This document shows, piece after piece, positions 1 through 8,201 of a stretch of 64,000 nucleotides of DNA (its first letter is position 1; the number at the start of each line of letters is the position of its first letter). Source of the stretch: Paracoccus sp. S-4012 (lineage in GTDB: Bacteria > Pseudomonadota > Alphaproteobacteria > Rhodobacterales > Rhodobacteraceae); contig NZ_WKKA01000002.1 in assembly GCF_009674885.1 (NCBI RefSeq), positions 124,001 to 188,000 of the forward strand, read 5' to 3'. A model generated the notes under the pieces. That model had not been told where the DNA came from. It saw nothing but the letters and a program-made list of their open reading frames with translations, and did no database searches. The translations under genes and the position numbers were made by a program.

Positions 1-110
1 GCCTCGCCGGAGATCTTCAGCATGACGCGGTTGTAGGCTGTGGCCGGCCCGCGGGACGGTGCGGCGGGCTGCGGCTGGAGGTCGGCGGGGGTTGTGGTGG
101 TGTCGGTCAT
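1..110 (-). CDS. pyrH: UMP kinase, N-terminal fragment (runs off window)
   Basis: Only the first 36 codons are in the window, reading leftwards from an ATG complement at 108-110. After a poorly conserved Thr/Pro/Ala-rich leader the translation reads [12 protein letters not shown], the start of the amino-acid-kinase fold of bacterial UMP kinase (UMP + ATP to UDP + ADP, pyrimidine synthesis, cytoplasm). The leader of about 24 residues is seen in some alphaproteobacterial PyrH proteins. It is divergent from miaA. Identity rests on this short block alone. Confidence 0.75.
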   Translation of the reverse strand, partial: MTDTTTTPADLQPQPAAPSRGPATAYNRVMLKISGE

Positions 111-181
111 CGGATCCCCCGGCGGTTACGTCGGGCGCAGAGATGTCGCAAAACGACCTCCGAGACAACCGAGGACGGGTG

Positions 182-1078
182 ATGTCACGCGACGATCTGA
201 TGGCGGTGGACCCGCAGCGGCATGTGCTGATCGCCGGGCCGACCGCTTCGGGCAAATCGGCCCTCGCGCTTGGCCTCGCGCGCAAGCAGGGGGGCGTCGT
301 CGTCAACGCCGACGCGCTGCAGGTCTGGTCCTGCTGGCGGGTGCTGACGGCGCGGCCATCGGCGGCGGAGGAGGCGCAGGCGCCGCACGCGCTCTACGGC
401 CATGTCGCGCCGGGGCGCAGCTATTCCGTCGGCGACTGGCTGGCCGAGGTCGCGCGGCTGAAGGCGGCGGGGCGGCGGCTGATCGTGGCGGGCGGGACCG
501 GGCTTTACCTGACCGCGCTGACGCGAGGGCTGGCGGTGATCCCGCCGGTTCCGCCCGAGGTGCGGGCCGAGGCGGATGCCCGGCTGGCGGCGGACGGCCT
601 CGACGCGATGGCGGCCGGACTCGACCCCCGCACCGCGGCGGGGCTGGACCTGCGCAACCCGGCCCGTGTGCAGCGCGCCTGGGAGGTGCTGCGTGCCACC
701 GGGCGCGGGCTGGCCGACTGGCAGGCCGAGACCGGGCCGCCGCTGATCGGCGGGGGCGCGGCGACGCGGCTCGTGCTGGTCTCGGACCGCGACTGGCTGG
801 CGGCGCGGATCGCGCGGCGCTTCGGGGCGATGCTTGCCCAGGGCGCGCTCGATGAGGTCGCGGCGATGCGGCCGCAGTGGGTTCCCGGCGCGCAATGGAC
901 GCGGGCAATCGGGGCGGCGGAGCTGATGGCGCATCTGGAAGGGCGCATGACCCTGGAAGCGGCCGCGGAGGCGGCGATCATCGCCACCCGGCAATACGCC
1001 AAGTCACAGCGCATCTGGTTCCGCAACCGCATGCGGGACTGGCAGCAGGTTCCCGCTGAGGCTCTCACAAATAAATGA
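182..1078 (+). CDS. miaA: tRNA dimethylallyltransferase
   Basis: Transfers a dimethylallyl group from DMAPP to N6 of A37 in tRNAs that read UNN codons. From the ATG at 182 the protein has 298 residues, close to the family length. A P-loop GPTASGKS lies near residues 18-25, the substrate block NADALQVW follows (the usual Ser of the DSxQ motif is Ala here), and [10 protein letters not shown] lies near residue 105. An upstream in-frame ATG at 143 and other starts would extend into unconserved sequence or overlap pyrH. The ATG at 182 follows a weak GAGGACGGG. A small hairpin follows the stop. Confidence 0.95.
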   Translation: MSRDDLMAVDPQRHVLIAGPTASGKSALALGLARKQGGVVVNADALQVWSCWRVLTARPSAAEEAQAPHALYGHVAPGRSYSVGDWLAEVARLKAAGRRLIVAGGTGLYLTALTRGLAVIPPVPPEVRAEADARLAADGLDAMAAGLDPRTAAGLDLRNPARVQRAWEVLRATGRGLADWQAETGPPLIGGGAATRLVLVSDRDWLAARIARRFGAMLAQGALDEVAAMRPQWVPGAQWTRAIGAAELMAHLEGRMTLEAAAEAAIIATRQYAKSQRIWFRNRMRDWQQVPAEALTNK

Positions 1079-1108
1079 CGCCGGCAGTCAAGCGGCACGC
1101 GGAACTAT

Positions 1109-1124
1109 AGGCGGTTTTCCGCCT
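1109..1124 (+). terminator. short hairpin after miaA
   Basis: AGGCGG and CCGCCT form a perfect 6-bp stem around a TTTT loop, 30 bases after the miaA stop. Only two or three T follow, so this is at best a weak intrinsic terminator. It also lies just upstream of the AraC-family gene. Confidence 0.35.
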
Positions 1125-1164
1125 TTGGTGTAGGATTGGGCCACAGCCCCGAGGAACATCACCA

Positions 1165-2109
1165 ATGTCGCGCATGAATTCACCCGCGCCGCCTCCGTCG
1201 CTGCCTGCGATCAAGGGCGCGCCTGCGACCACCGAGGTCTGGCCCGTCCCGAATCGCGGCATCGCCGCGCGGTTCGACCCCTCGGCCGAAGGCGGCGATT
1301 CGCTTCCCCTCGCCTCACCCATGGCGCCGGTCGCGCAGCGCCCGGTGGAGCGGCGCCGGGGCCTGCGGGTCATGCCGCTCGGTGCCTTCCTCTGGGGCGG
1401 GCCGGGCGGCGAGGCGCGGGCCCGTGAGGATCATGTGCTGGTCTGGTGCCATTCGGGCGCGGGCGACCTGCATCTTGGCCGCAACGCCGAGCGGCTGGGT
1501 CCCGGCGCGCTTCGCTGGCTTCCCGCCGGGACAGCCTTCGCGTGGCGTCCGGCGGCCGGGGCCGACGGGCGGGTGCTGCTCCTATCGCCCGATCTCGCGC
1601 GGGAACTCCCCGACACACCCGCAGCCGCGACCGTGGATGAGGTCGACAGCGGAATCCTCGCGGCGACCCTCGCGGGCTTGGCCGCCGAGGCACGGCGCGA
1701 TGACGCCGCGCAGGCCCGCGCCGTCGCCTGCCACCTCGGCCTGATCGCCGTGCGGCTGGCCCGCGCCGTCCCCGCCCCGGCGCAAGCCCAGCCCGCGCGT
1801 CCGCTGGTCGAGGCGCTGCTGGAACGCCTGCGCGAGAACCCTGGCGGCCCCATCAGCCTCGCCGACCACGCGGCGGCGCTCGGCACCGACCTCGCGCGTC
1901 TCGATCGCGCCTGCCGCGAGATCCGCGGGCAGAGCGCGCTCGAACTGATGCAGGAGGTTCGGCGCGAGAAGGCCCTCACGGCGCTCAGGACCGGGCGACG
2001 GTCGCTTGACCGCATCGCCGCGGATGCCGGTTTCTCGGGCGCCGCGCATCTGGCCCGCGCCATCACCGCCGCGACCGGGCGGCTGCCGCAGGCGTTTCAG
2101 ACCCGCTAA
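1165..2109 (+). CDS. AraC-family transcriptional regulator
   Basis: A protein of 314 residues. The C-terminal third (about 210-312) carries the paired helix-turn-helix of the AraC/XylS family: [23 protein letters not shown] for the first helix-turn-helix region (shown split here as [10 protein letters not shown] and [10 protein letters not shown]), then [20 protein letters not shown] for the second. The middle (about 80-150) resembles a cupin-like sensor ([20 protein letters not shown]). The first 60 residues are poorly conserved and may be over-called; a later start such as the Met near residue 70 is possible. Target genes and effector are unknown. Its stop overlaps the stop of rlmE on the other strand. 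Confidence 0.85.
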   Translation: MSRMNSPAPPPSLPAIKGAPATTEVWPVPNRGIAARFDPSAEGGDSLPLASPMAPVAQRPVERRRGLRVMPLGAFLWGGPGGEARAREDHVLVWCHSGAGDLHLGRNAERLGPGALRWLPAGTAFAWRPAAGADGRVLLLSPDLARELPDTPAAATVDEVDSGILAATLAGLAAEARRDDAAQARAVACHLGLIAVRLARAVPAPAQAQPARPLVEALLERLRENPGGPISLADHAAALGTDLARLDRACREIRGQSALELMQEVRREKALTALRTGRRSLDRIAADAGFSGAAHLARAITAATGRLPQAFQTR

Positions 2110-2864
2110 ACCTCGGCCCCGTCCCGCCGGCCGCGGAAGCCCCTCGCCACGACGAACTTCTCCGACGAATCCGACCGGCTCGCAGGCGGCTTCACATTCG
2201 CCACCTTCTCGAAATTGCGCTTCAGCACCGCCTGGAGGTTCTGCTCGGCCCCGCCCGCCAGCACCTTGGCGACGAAGGTGCCGCCCTCCTCCAGCACGTC
2301 GAAGGCGAACGCCGCCGCCGCCTCCAGCAGCGCCACGATGCGCAGGTGGTCGGTGCCCTTGTGGCCGGAGGCCGAGGCGGCCATGTCGGACATGACCACA
2401 TCCGCCCTGCCGCCGAGCCAGCCCTTCACCGTCTCATCGGCATCGTCGGCGAGAAAGTCGAGTTGGTGGATCTCGGCCCCCGCGATCGGCTCCACCTCCT
2501 GCAAGTCCACGCCGATCACCCGGCCCCGGGCCTTGCCCGCCTTCTCGCCCAGCGCATTCACCCGCGCCACGGCCACCTGGCACCAGCCGCCGGGCGCGCA
2601 GCCGAGATCGACCACCCGCGCGCCGGGCACGAGGAAGCGGTATCTGTCGTCGAGTTCGAGAATCTTGTAGGCCGCGCGCCCACGATAACCCTCGCGTTTC
2701 GCACGCTGCACATAGGGATCGTTCAGCTGCCGCTCGAGCCACAGGGTCGAGCTGAGCTTGCGCCCCTTGGCCGTCTTGACCCGCACCCGCAGGTCGCGCT
2801 CGCCCCGGCCGGACGTGGTCTTTCCCTTCGCCGCGCCGCCGCGGCCCTTGCCCATCTCCGCCAT
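2106..2864 (-). CDS. rlmE: 23S rRNA (uridine-2'-O-)-methyltransferase, FtsJ family
   Basis: Methylates the 2'-O of U2552 in 23S rRNA during 50S assembly. The 252-residue protein has a basic, Gly/Lys-rich N-terminus, then [12 protein letters not shown] (catalytic Lys), [11 protein letters not shown] (SAM-binding motif I), VVMSDMAAS (catalytic Asp), FVAKVL (Lys) and the Glu of [11 protein letters not shown], giving the K-D-K-E tetrad. The ATG overlaps the ppx stop by one base, so translation is probably coupled; ppx-rlmE is a frequent alphaproteobacterial pair. Confidence 0.95.
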   Translation of the reverse strand: MAEMGKGRGGAAKGKTTSGRGERDLRVRVKTAKGRKLSSTLWLERQLNDPYVQRAKREGYRGRAAYKILELDDRYRFLVPGARVVDLGCAPGGWCQVAVARVNALGEKAGKARGRVIGVDLQEVEPIAGAEIHQLDFLADDADETVKGWLGGRADVVMSDMAASASGHKGTDHLRIVALLEAAAAFAFDVLEEGGTFVAKVLAGGAEQNLQAVLKRNFEKVANVKPPASRSDSSEKFVVARGFRGRRDGAEV

Positions 2865-3985
2865 CAGGCCACCCCCTCCAGCCCTTCCGGCGTCACGACC
2901 CCATCCTTCACCATCTGCGAATAGAGCAACCCCTCGCGCAAGCCCCGGTCCGCGACCGAGAGGCGCGTCGTCGGCCAGACCCGCATCAGCGTCTGCAGGA
3001 TCGCCGCGCCCGACATGATGAGGGCGTGCCGCTCGCGCCCGATGCGGGGATCGTTGCGCCGCCCCTCAGGGCCGAGGGTCAGGTATTCGCGGATCACGCG
3101 GTCGATCTGCTCGGTCGTCATCACGAGGCCGTCCACCTTGGTGCGGTCATAGCGGCGCAGGCCGAGGAAGCTGGCCGCGACCGTGGTCACGGTGCCCGAG
3201 GTGCCGATGATCTGGAAATTCGCGGGCGGGGCGCCGTGGGCATAGGGCGAGAACCCGGCCAGCTTCTCCTCGAAATACCAGCTCATCAGCGCGAAGCGGC
3301 CGGCGTCGTCCTCGACATCGGCGAACTGGTCGCGCAGCGTGGCCACGCCCAGCGGCACGCTGATCCAGTCCACCACCTTCGCCGCGCCCGTGCCGCGGTC
3401 GCCGAAGCCGCCCGAGAGCTTCATGATCGCCCGCGGCCGCTCGCGCGGCTCGACCCCGGTGATGTCGATCCAGACGAGCTCGGTCGAACCGCCGCCGATG
3501 TCCACGACCAGCAGATGCTCGGTGCCGAGGTTCACCAGCGGCGCGCAGGAGATGACGGCGAGGCGCGCCTCCTCCTCGGGGGCGATGACCTCGAGCGGCA
3601 GGCCGGTCTCGCGGCGGATCACGCGCAGGAAGTCGCGGCTGTTGCGGGCGCGGCGGCAGGCCTCGGTTGCGACGAGGCGCATCCGGGTGACGCCGTGGCT
3701 TTCCAGCTTGCGGCGGCAGACCTGCAGAGCGTGGACGGTCCGCGCCATGCTGGACCGCGACAACCGGCCAGACGCCTCCAGTCCAAGGCCGAGTTGCACC
3801 GGCTTGGAAAAGCTGTCCACGACCTGGAACTGACTGCCCTGCGGTCGGGCGATCAGCATCCGGCAACTGTTGGTCCCGAGATCGAGGGCGGCATAGAGCT
3901 CCCCCTTCCCGGGCTGGCGGGCGACGGGTTCCTGCACCGGCACCGCCGGGAGCGCGTCCGCACCCGCGGGACGCCTGGGCGCCAT
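2864..3985 (-). CDS. ppx: Ppx/GppA-family exopolyphosphatase / guanosine pentaphosphatase
   Basis: A 373-residue ASKHA-fold phosphatase. The first phosphate-binding motif reads [13 protein letters not shown] and the second [11 protein letters not shown], as in Ppx/GppA enzymes that degrade polyphosphate or convert pppGpp to ppGpp. The C-terminal HD-like region of long Ppx proteins is absent, so this is the short type. I chose the ATG at 3985 because GGAGGGCG lies 7-8 bases before it; a TTG at 4006 has no such support. It sits directly before rlmE. Confidence 0.9.
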   Translation of the reverse strand: MAPRRPAGADALPAVPVQEPVARQPGKGELYAALDLGTNSCRMLIARPQGSQFQVVDSFSKPVQLGLGLEASGRLSRSSMARTVHALQVCRRKLESHGVTRMRLVATEACRRARNSRDFLRVIRRETGLPLEVIAPEEEARLAVISCAPLVNLGTEHLLVVDIGGGSTELVWIDITGVEPRERPRAIMKLSGGFGDRGTGAAKVVDWISVPLGVATLRDQFADVEDDAGRFALMSWYFEEKLAGFSPYAHGAPPANFQIIGTSGTVTTVAASFLGLRRYDRTKVDGLVMTTEQIDRVIREYLTLGPEGRRNDPRIGRERHALIMSGAAILQTLMRVWPTTRLSVADRGLREGLLYSQMVKDGVVTPEGLEGVA

Positions 3986-4220
3986 TCGAACGCCCTCCGA
4001 TTTCAAGTTGTCCCCAAGCTAATGCGCCGGGGCCGCCCGATCAAGCGGCGTGAGGTCCGGGCGCGGCCGGCTCAACTCGATCATGTGGCGATTTCATGCG
4101 CGCGCGGCTTCCCTTTCAGCGCCGGAGGTCGCATTTCCACTCCGCGTGTCGCAAGCGACGCCGCCGCCCTTCTGGGCGTGGCGTATCGCGGGGCGATCAA
4201 GGGGAAAGGACCGGAACGAC

Positions 4221-4520
4221 ATGGCGCAGGCGGTGCTGGTGACATGGCGCGACATCCCGGCCCAGGTGATCCTGGGCAAGGGCCGCTCGGCCGAGCGTCA
4301 CATGCTGCCCGAGCGTTTCGAGCAGGCGATCGACCGGGCGGCGATGAAGGCGGGGCTCTCGGGCACCGACGCCTATCTGGGCGAGTGGCGGCGGCAGGAG
4401 GTCGAGGTCGAGGACGCGGCGGCATTTGCCGCGCAGCTCGACGCCGACTATGACCGCGAGCGGCTCAAGACGCTGATCGCCAATCTCGGCTGGTCCGACC
4501 CCCCGTCCCCCGCAGCTTGA
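4221..4520 (+). CDS. virulence-factor domain protein linked to folate C1 genes
   Basis: A 99-residue protein matching by recall the small Virulence_fact family (PF13769), whose biochemical role is not known to me. The ATG at 4221 is preceded by GGGGAAAGGA. Visible features are VTWRDIPAQVILGKGRSAER near the N-terminus and a mixed charged helix-rich C-terminus; there is no signal peptide, membrane segment or cysteine motif. It ends 8 bases before the MTHFR-like gene, which is itself 8 bases from the methyltransferase, so the three form a tight operon. The linkage suggests a job with methyl-H4folate enzymes. Confidence 0.75.
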   Translation: MAQAVLVTWRDIPAQVILGKGRSAERHMLPERFEQAIDRAAMKAGLSGTDAYLGEWRRQEVEVEDAAAFAAQLDADYDRERLKTLIANLGWSDPPSPAA

Positions 4521-4528
4521 GGACAGTC

Positions 4529-5401
4529 ATGGCCCTGCCCCGCCTCCGTTCCGTGGACGACCCTGCCCCGCTCGCCGCCTTCCTCGAAGGCGCCTCGCTC
4601 GAGGTGATGCCGCGCACTGCCGAGAAGATCACCGATCTGCGCGGGTTGCTGCCCGCGGGCGGGCAGGTGTTCGTGGCGCATATCGACGGCACTGCGCCCC
4701 AGGCGATGCAGGCGACCGTGTCGCGCATCGCGGCCGCCGGCCTGACCCCGGTGCCGCATATCCCGGCCCGCGTGGTGCCCTCGCGGGAGGCGCTCGCGGC
4801 CTGGGTCGGCGCCTACCGCGCCGCCGGTGCCCGCCATGCGCTGCTGCTGGGTGGCGGCCTGCCCCGTCCCGCCGGTCCCTATGCCGACAGCCTGCAGTTG
4901 CTGGAGACCGGCCTCTTCGACGGCTTCGACGGCCTCTTCGTCGCCGGCCACCCCGAGGGCAACCGCGACATCGACCCCGACGGCTCCGAGCGCAACGTGA
5001 TGGCCGCGCTGCACGCCAAGCAAGAGTGGTCGCGCCGCAAGGGCGTGCCGCTGACCGTCGTGACCCAGTTCCTGTTCGAGGCCGATCCGGCGATCGCCTG
5101 GACCGAACGCCTCGCGTCCGCCGGGATCGACCTGCCGATCCGGCTCGGCCTCGCGGGTCCGACGAAGCTGCAGACCCTCATCAAATACGCCATCGCCTGC
5201 GGCGTCGGCCCCTCGCTGCGCGTGCTGCAGCGCCGCTCGCGCGACCTGACGAAGCTGCTGGTCCCGGTCACGCCCGACGACCTCGCCCTCGCCTTCGCCC
5301 GCCACAAGGCCGCCAATCCCGGCTGGCGGGTCGAAGCCGCGCATCTCTTCCCCCTCGGCGGCATCGCGCCCGCGGCCGAGTGGCTCACCCACAACCGCTG
5401 A
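4529..5401 (+). CDS. methylenetetrahydrofolate reductase-like protein
   Basis: A 290-residue TIM-barrel protein of the MetF family, which interconverts 5,10-methylene-H4folate and 5-methyl-H4folate with FAD. EVMPRTAEKITDL near residue 27 takes the place of the classical EFFPPK motif, and HIPARVVPSREAL and LLLGGGLPRP follow the order seen in distant MetF homologues. The ATG at 4529 follows GAGGACAG. Its place between a virulence-factor domain protein and a methyl-H4folate methyltransferase suggests a catabolic or methyl-transfer role rather than methionine synthesis; this is inference. Confidence 0.8.
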   Translation: MALPRLRSVDDPAPLAAFLEGASLEVMPRTAEKITDLRGLLPAGGQVFVAHIDGTAPQAMQATVSRIAAAGLTPVPHIPARVVPSREALAAWVGAYRAAGARHALLLGGGLPRPAGPYADSLQLLETGLFDGFDGLFVAGHPEGNRDIDPDGSERNVMAALHAKQEWSRRKGVPLTVVTQFLFEADPAIAWTERLASAGIDLPIRLGLAGPTKLQTLIKYAIACGVGPSLRVLQRRSRDLTKLLVPVTPDDLALAFARHKAANPGWRVEAAHLFPLGGIAPAAEWLTHNR

Positions 5402-5409
5402 GAGGCCTC

Positions 5410-6372
5410 ATGACCCGCACCGTGCTCGAATCCGCGACAAGGACCGTCACCCTCGGCTTCGACGAGCCCTTCTGCGTGATCGGCGAGCGCATCAACCCGA
5501 CGGGGCGCAAGAAGCTGGCGGCCCAGCTGGAGGCGGGAGATTTCTCGACGGTCGAAAGGGACGCGCTGACGCAGGTGGCCTGCGGGGCGGCGGTCCTCGA
5601 TGTGAACGCGGGCGTGGTCTACAACTCGAACCCCGATCCCAACATCACCGAGCCGCCGCTGATGCGGAAGATGATCGAACTGGTGCAGGGGCTGGTCGAG
5701 GTGCCGCTCTGCATCGACAGCTCGGTCCCCGGCGCCCTGGAGGCCGGGCTGGCGGTGGCCAACGGCCGCCCGCTGGTCAACAGTGTCACCGGCGAGGAGG
5801 AGCGCATGGAGCGGGTGCTGCCGCTCGTGGCGAAATACAACGTCCCGGTGGTGGCGATCAGCAACGACGACACCGGCATCTCCGAGGACCCCGAGGTGCG
5901 CTTCGCGGTGGCGAAGAAGATCGTCGAGCGCGCGGCCGATTACGGCATCCCCGCGCATGACATCGTGGTCGATCCGCTGGTGATGCCCATCGGCGCCATG
6001 GCGACGGCCGGGCAGCAGGTCTTCGCCCTCGTGCGGCGGCTGCGCGACGAGCTTGGCGTGAACACCACCTGCGGCGCCAGCAATGTCAGCTTCGGCCTGC
6101 CCTCGCGCCACGGCATCAACGCGGCCTTCCTGCCCATGGCGATCGGCGCCGGCATGACCAGCGCGATCATGAACCCCACCCGCATCGCCGAGATGGAGGC
6201 CATCCGCGCCGCCAACCTGCTGATGAACCACGACGCAAACGGTGCCGACTGGATCCGCTTCGCCAAGGTGCTCGAGCAGGTCGAGGCCGGGGCGGATTTC
6301 GCCGAGGCGAGCCAGGCGGCGATGGCTGCCGGGACGGGCCGCGGGCGGCGGGGCGGGCGGGCGCGGGCGTAA
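5410..6372 (+). CDS. methyltetrahydrofolate:corrinoid methyltransferase-like (pterin-binding) protein
   Basis: A 320-residue TIM-barrel of the dihydropteroate synthase / AcsE / MtgA-type pterin-binding group. FCVIGERINPTGRKKL lies near residue 20, DVNAGV at about 60, CIDSSVPGALEAGL near 100, and VDPLVMPIG and TTCGASNVSFGLPSR later, all typical of methyl-H4folate:corrinoid methyltransferases. The last 15 residues are Arg/Gly-rich and unconserved. No corrinoid-binding protein or demethylase (mtgB/mtbC type) lies in the window, so its methyl donor or acceptor partner must be elsewhere. Confidence 0.85.
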   Translation: MTRTVLESATRTVTLGFDEPFCVIGERINPTGRKKLAAQLEAGDFSTVERDALTQVACGAAVLDVNAGVVYNSNPDPNITEPPLMRKMIELVQGLVEVPLCIDSSVPGALEAGLAVANGRPLVNSVTGEEERMERVLPLVAKYNVPVVAISNDDTGISEDPEVRFAVAKKIVERAADYGIPAHDIVVDPLVMPIGAMATAGQQVFALVRRLRDELGVNTTCGASNVSFGLPSRHGINAAFLPMAIGAGMTSAIMNPTRIAEMEAIRAANLLMNHDANGADWIRFAKVLEQVEAGADFAEASQAAMAAGTGRGRRGGRARA

Positions 6373-6409
6373 ACCGCGTCTTAACCCGAATCGGTGCAAC
6401 GTCGGGCGC

Positions 6410-6649
6410 ATGAACCAGATGCGCCCCTTGACCCGACTCAGCGATCCCGATGGCTGGATTGACCAGATTTTCTCCGCCCGCGCTGCCAGCCGCGGTGCGG
6501 TGATCCGGCGAAACACCCGATGGGTCGAGCGCGAGATCGGCCGCGAGCGCTTCATCGCCGAGGTCAGCTCGCGGGGCTGGCACATGATCGAGAGCGGCGG
6601 TCAGCTCGTGGTGCTGTGCAACAGCGGCGGCATCGAGATCGTATGCTGA
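6410..6649 (+). CDS. small conserved protein (often mislabelled phosphoribosylanthranilate isomerase)
   Basis: A 79-residue protein with no signal peptide or membrane segment. WIDQIFSARAASRGAVIRRN and VEREIGRERFIAEVSSRGW resemble a small Rhodobacteraceae family that databases sometimes call phosphoribosylanthranilate isomerase; it is far too short for that enzyme and has no TIM barrel. It contains GQLVVLCN near the C-terminus. No function can be assigned. Three hairpins begin directly after its stop codon. Confidence 0.65.
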   Translation: MNQMRPLTRLSDPDGWIDQIFSARAASRGAVIRRNTRWVEREIGRERFIAEVSSRGWHMIESGGQLVVLCNSGGIEIVC

Positions 6650-6651
6650 AC

Positions 6652-6719
6652 GATCGTTCTGCGAACGATCAGTCGATCCTTCTGGCGAAGGATCGTCCCG
6701 GTTCTTCGCAGAAGAACCG
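6652..6719 (+). repeat. three tandem perfect hairpins
   Basis: Hairpin 1 is GATCGTTC-TGC-GAACGATC (6652-6670). Hairpin 2 is CGATCCTTC-TGGC-GAAGGATCG (6674-6695). Hairpin 3 is CGGTTCTTC-GCA-GAAGAACCG (6699-6719). Each has a perfect 8-9 bp stem with a 3-4 base loop closed by TTC/GAA, and the stems differ from one another. Spacers are three bases. No T-tract follows. They lie between two small genes and could terminate or process the upstream transcript; the bases 6720-6762 before the next ATG show nothing else. Confidence 0.85.
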
Positions 6720-6762
6720 CCCTCGCTCGACATCGCACGCACCCGCCGCTACACCGCCGCCC

Positions 6763-6930
6763 ATGATCGTCCTCGCCGCCCTCATCCTCGGCGCCGTCCT
6801 CGGCTGGCGCCGCGCCGCTGCCATCGGCGGCAACACCAAGGACCGGGTCCAGTATGCCGCCGTCCACGCGATCCTCTTCGCGCTGCTCGGCATGTTCGCC
6901 ACGATCCTCGTGGACCGGGCGCTCCGCTGA
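6763..6930 (+). CDS. small predicted membrane protein
   Basis: A 55-residue protein with two hydrophobic stretches: MIVLAALILGAVLGW (1-15) and YAAVHAILFALLGMFATILV (30-50), joined by a basic, Gly-rich loop. Both ends are probably on the same side of the membrane. The ATG at 6763 is chosen over in-frame starts further up because those would encode the hairpin region. Its stop overlaps the ATG of the VWA gene, which suggests coupled translation and a possible partnership. Function is unknown. Confidence 0.65.
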   Translation: MIVLAALILGAVLGWRRAAAIGGNTKDRVQYAAVHAILFALLGMFATILVDRALR

Positions 6931-8111
6931 TGTTCCGCCCCTTTCTCGACGCGCTGCGCCGCGAAGGGGTCCCGGTCTCCCTGCGCGAATATCTCAACTT
7001 CCTCGAAGGCCTCGGCGCCGGCGTTGCCGGCTGGTCGGTCGAGGGCGTCTACCAGTTCGGCCGCGCCAGCCTCGTGAAGGACGAGCGCCACATCGACCGC
7101 TACGACCGCGCCTTCGCCGCCGCCTTCGCCGGGCTGGAGGCGGTACCGGTCGAAGCGCTGCTGGACGCCCGCGAACTCCCGCGCGAATGGCTGGAGAAGC
7201 TGGCCGAGAAGCTCCTGACGCCCGAGGAAATGGCCGCCGTGCAGGGCGCCGGCTCCTTCGAGGCGCTGATGGAGAAGCTGCGCCAGCGGCTGGCCGAGCA
7301 GCAGACCCGCCATCAGGGCGGCAGCAAGTGGATCGGCACCGCCGGCACCTCGCCCTTCGGCGCCTATGGCTACAACCCCGAGGGCGTCCGCATCGGCCAG
7401 CACGAGAGCGGCCACCGCCGCGCCGTCAAGGTCTGGGACCGACGCGAGTTCCGCGACTTCGACGACCGGATCGAGCTTGGCACCCGCAACATCAAGGTGG
7501 CGCTGAAGCGTCTGCGGCAATGGGCGCGGCACGGCGCGGCGGAGGAGCTGGACCTGCCCGGCACCATCCGCGCCACGGCCGAGCACGGCTATATCGACGT
7601 CGTGACCCGGCCCGAGCGCCGCAATGCGGTCAAGGTCCTGCTCCTCCTCGACGTCGGCGGCAGCATGGACGACCACAGCCTGCGCGTGGACGAGCTGTTC
7701 TCGGCTGCCAAGGCCGAGTTCAAGCATCTCGAGCATTACTACTTCCACAACTGCCTCTACGAGGCGGTCTGGCGCGACAACCGCCGGCGGTGGGCCGAAC
7801 AGACGCCCACCTGGGATCTGCTGCACCGCTTTGGCCGCGACTGGAAGGTGGTGTTCGTGGGCGACGCCTCGATGTCGCCCTACGAGATCGCGGTCCCCGG
7901 CGGCGCCAACGAGCATTGGAACCCCGAGAGCGGCGAGACCTGGCTGCGCCGCGCCGCCGAGACCTGGCCCGACCACGTCTGGCTCAATCCCGTGCCCGAG
8001 GCGCATTGGCGCCACACCCCCTCGATCGGCATGATCGGCGAGGTCTTCCCGGGGCGGATGCATCCGCTGACCCTCGAAGGTCTGACGGCCGCGATGCGTC
8101 AACTTGGATGA
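6930..8111 (+). CDS. VWA-domain protein, CoxE-like
   Basis: A 393-residue cytoplasmic protein with a C-terminal von Willebrand A domain. The metal-site motif reads LLLLDVGGSMDDHS near residue 235, where the usual DxSxS has Gly at its first Ser, a variant I recall as common in this CoxE-like family. The N-terminal half (REYLNFLEGLGAGV) is typical of such proteins. Related VWA proteins usually pair with a MoxR-type AAA+ ATPase; none is next to it here. The ATG overlaps the preceding stop. Confidence 0.85.
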   Translation: MFRPFLDALRREGVPVSLREYLNFLEGLGAGVAGWSVEGVYQFGRASLVKDERHIDRYDRAFAAAFAGLEAVPVEALLDARELPREWLEKLAEKLLTPEEMAAVQGAGSFEALMEKLRQRLAEQQTRHQGGSKWIGTAGTSPFGAYGYNPEGVRIGQHESGHRRAVKVWDRREFRDFDDRIELGTRNIKVALKRLRQWARHGAAEELDLPGTIRATAEHGYIDVVTRPERRNAVKVLLLLDVGGSMDDHSLRVDELFSAAKAEFKHLEHYYFHNCLYEAVWRDNRRRWAEQTPTWDLLHRFGRDWKVVFVGDASMSPYEIAVPGGANEHWNPESGETWLRRAAETWPDHVWLNPVPEAHWRHTPSIGMIGEVFPGRMHPLTLEGLTAAMRQLG

Positions 8112-8201
8112 GAATGCAAAGTTCTCGAGTGCGGGCGGGCCCTTGGCAGGCGCACATCCATCGGTAATCTGGTGAGCGATGGGAAGCGGGGCTTGGGCGG
8201 A

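Noticed and set aside
4007-4220. A riboswitch before the folate trio
   Set aside because: I looked for cobalamin-box, SAM-II and SAH-type core sequences and found none. Only a tiny GTCGC/GCGAC stem is visible.
6643-6762. An earlier start (ATG at 6643) for the small membrane protein
   Set aside because: The added 40 residues would be encoded by the three hairpins and are hydrophilic and unconserved; the ATG at 6763 starts directly at the membrane helix.
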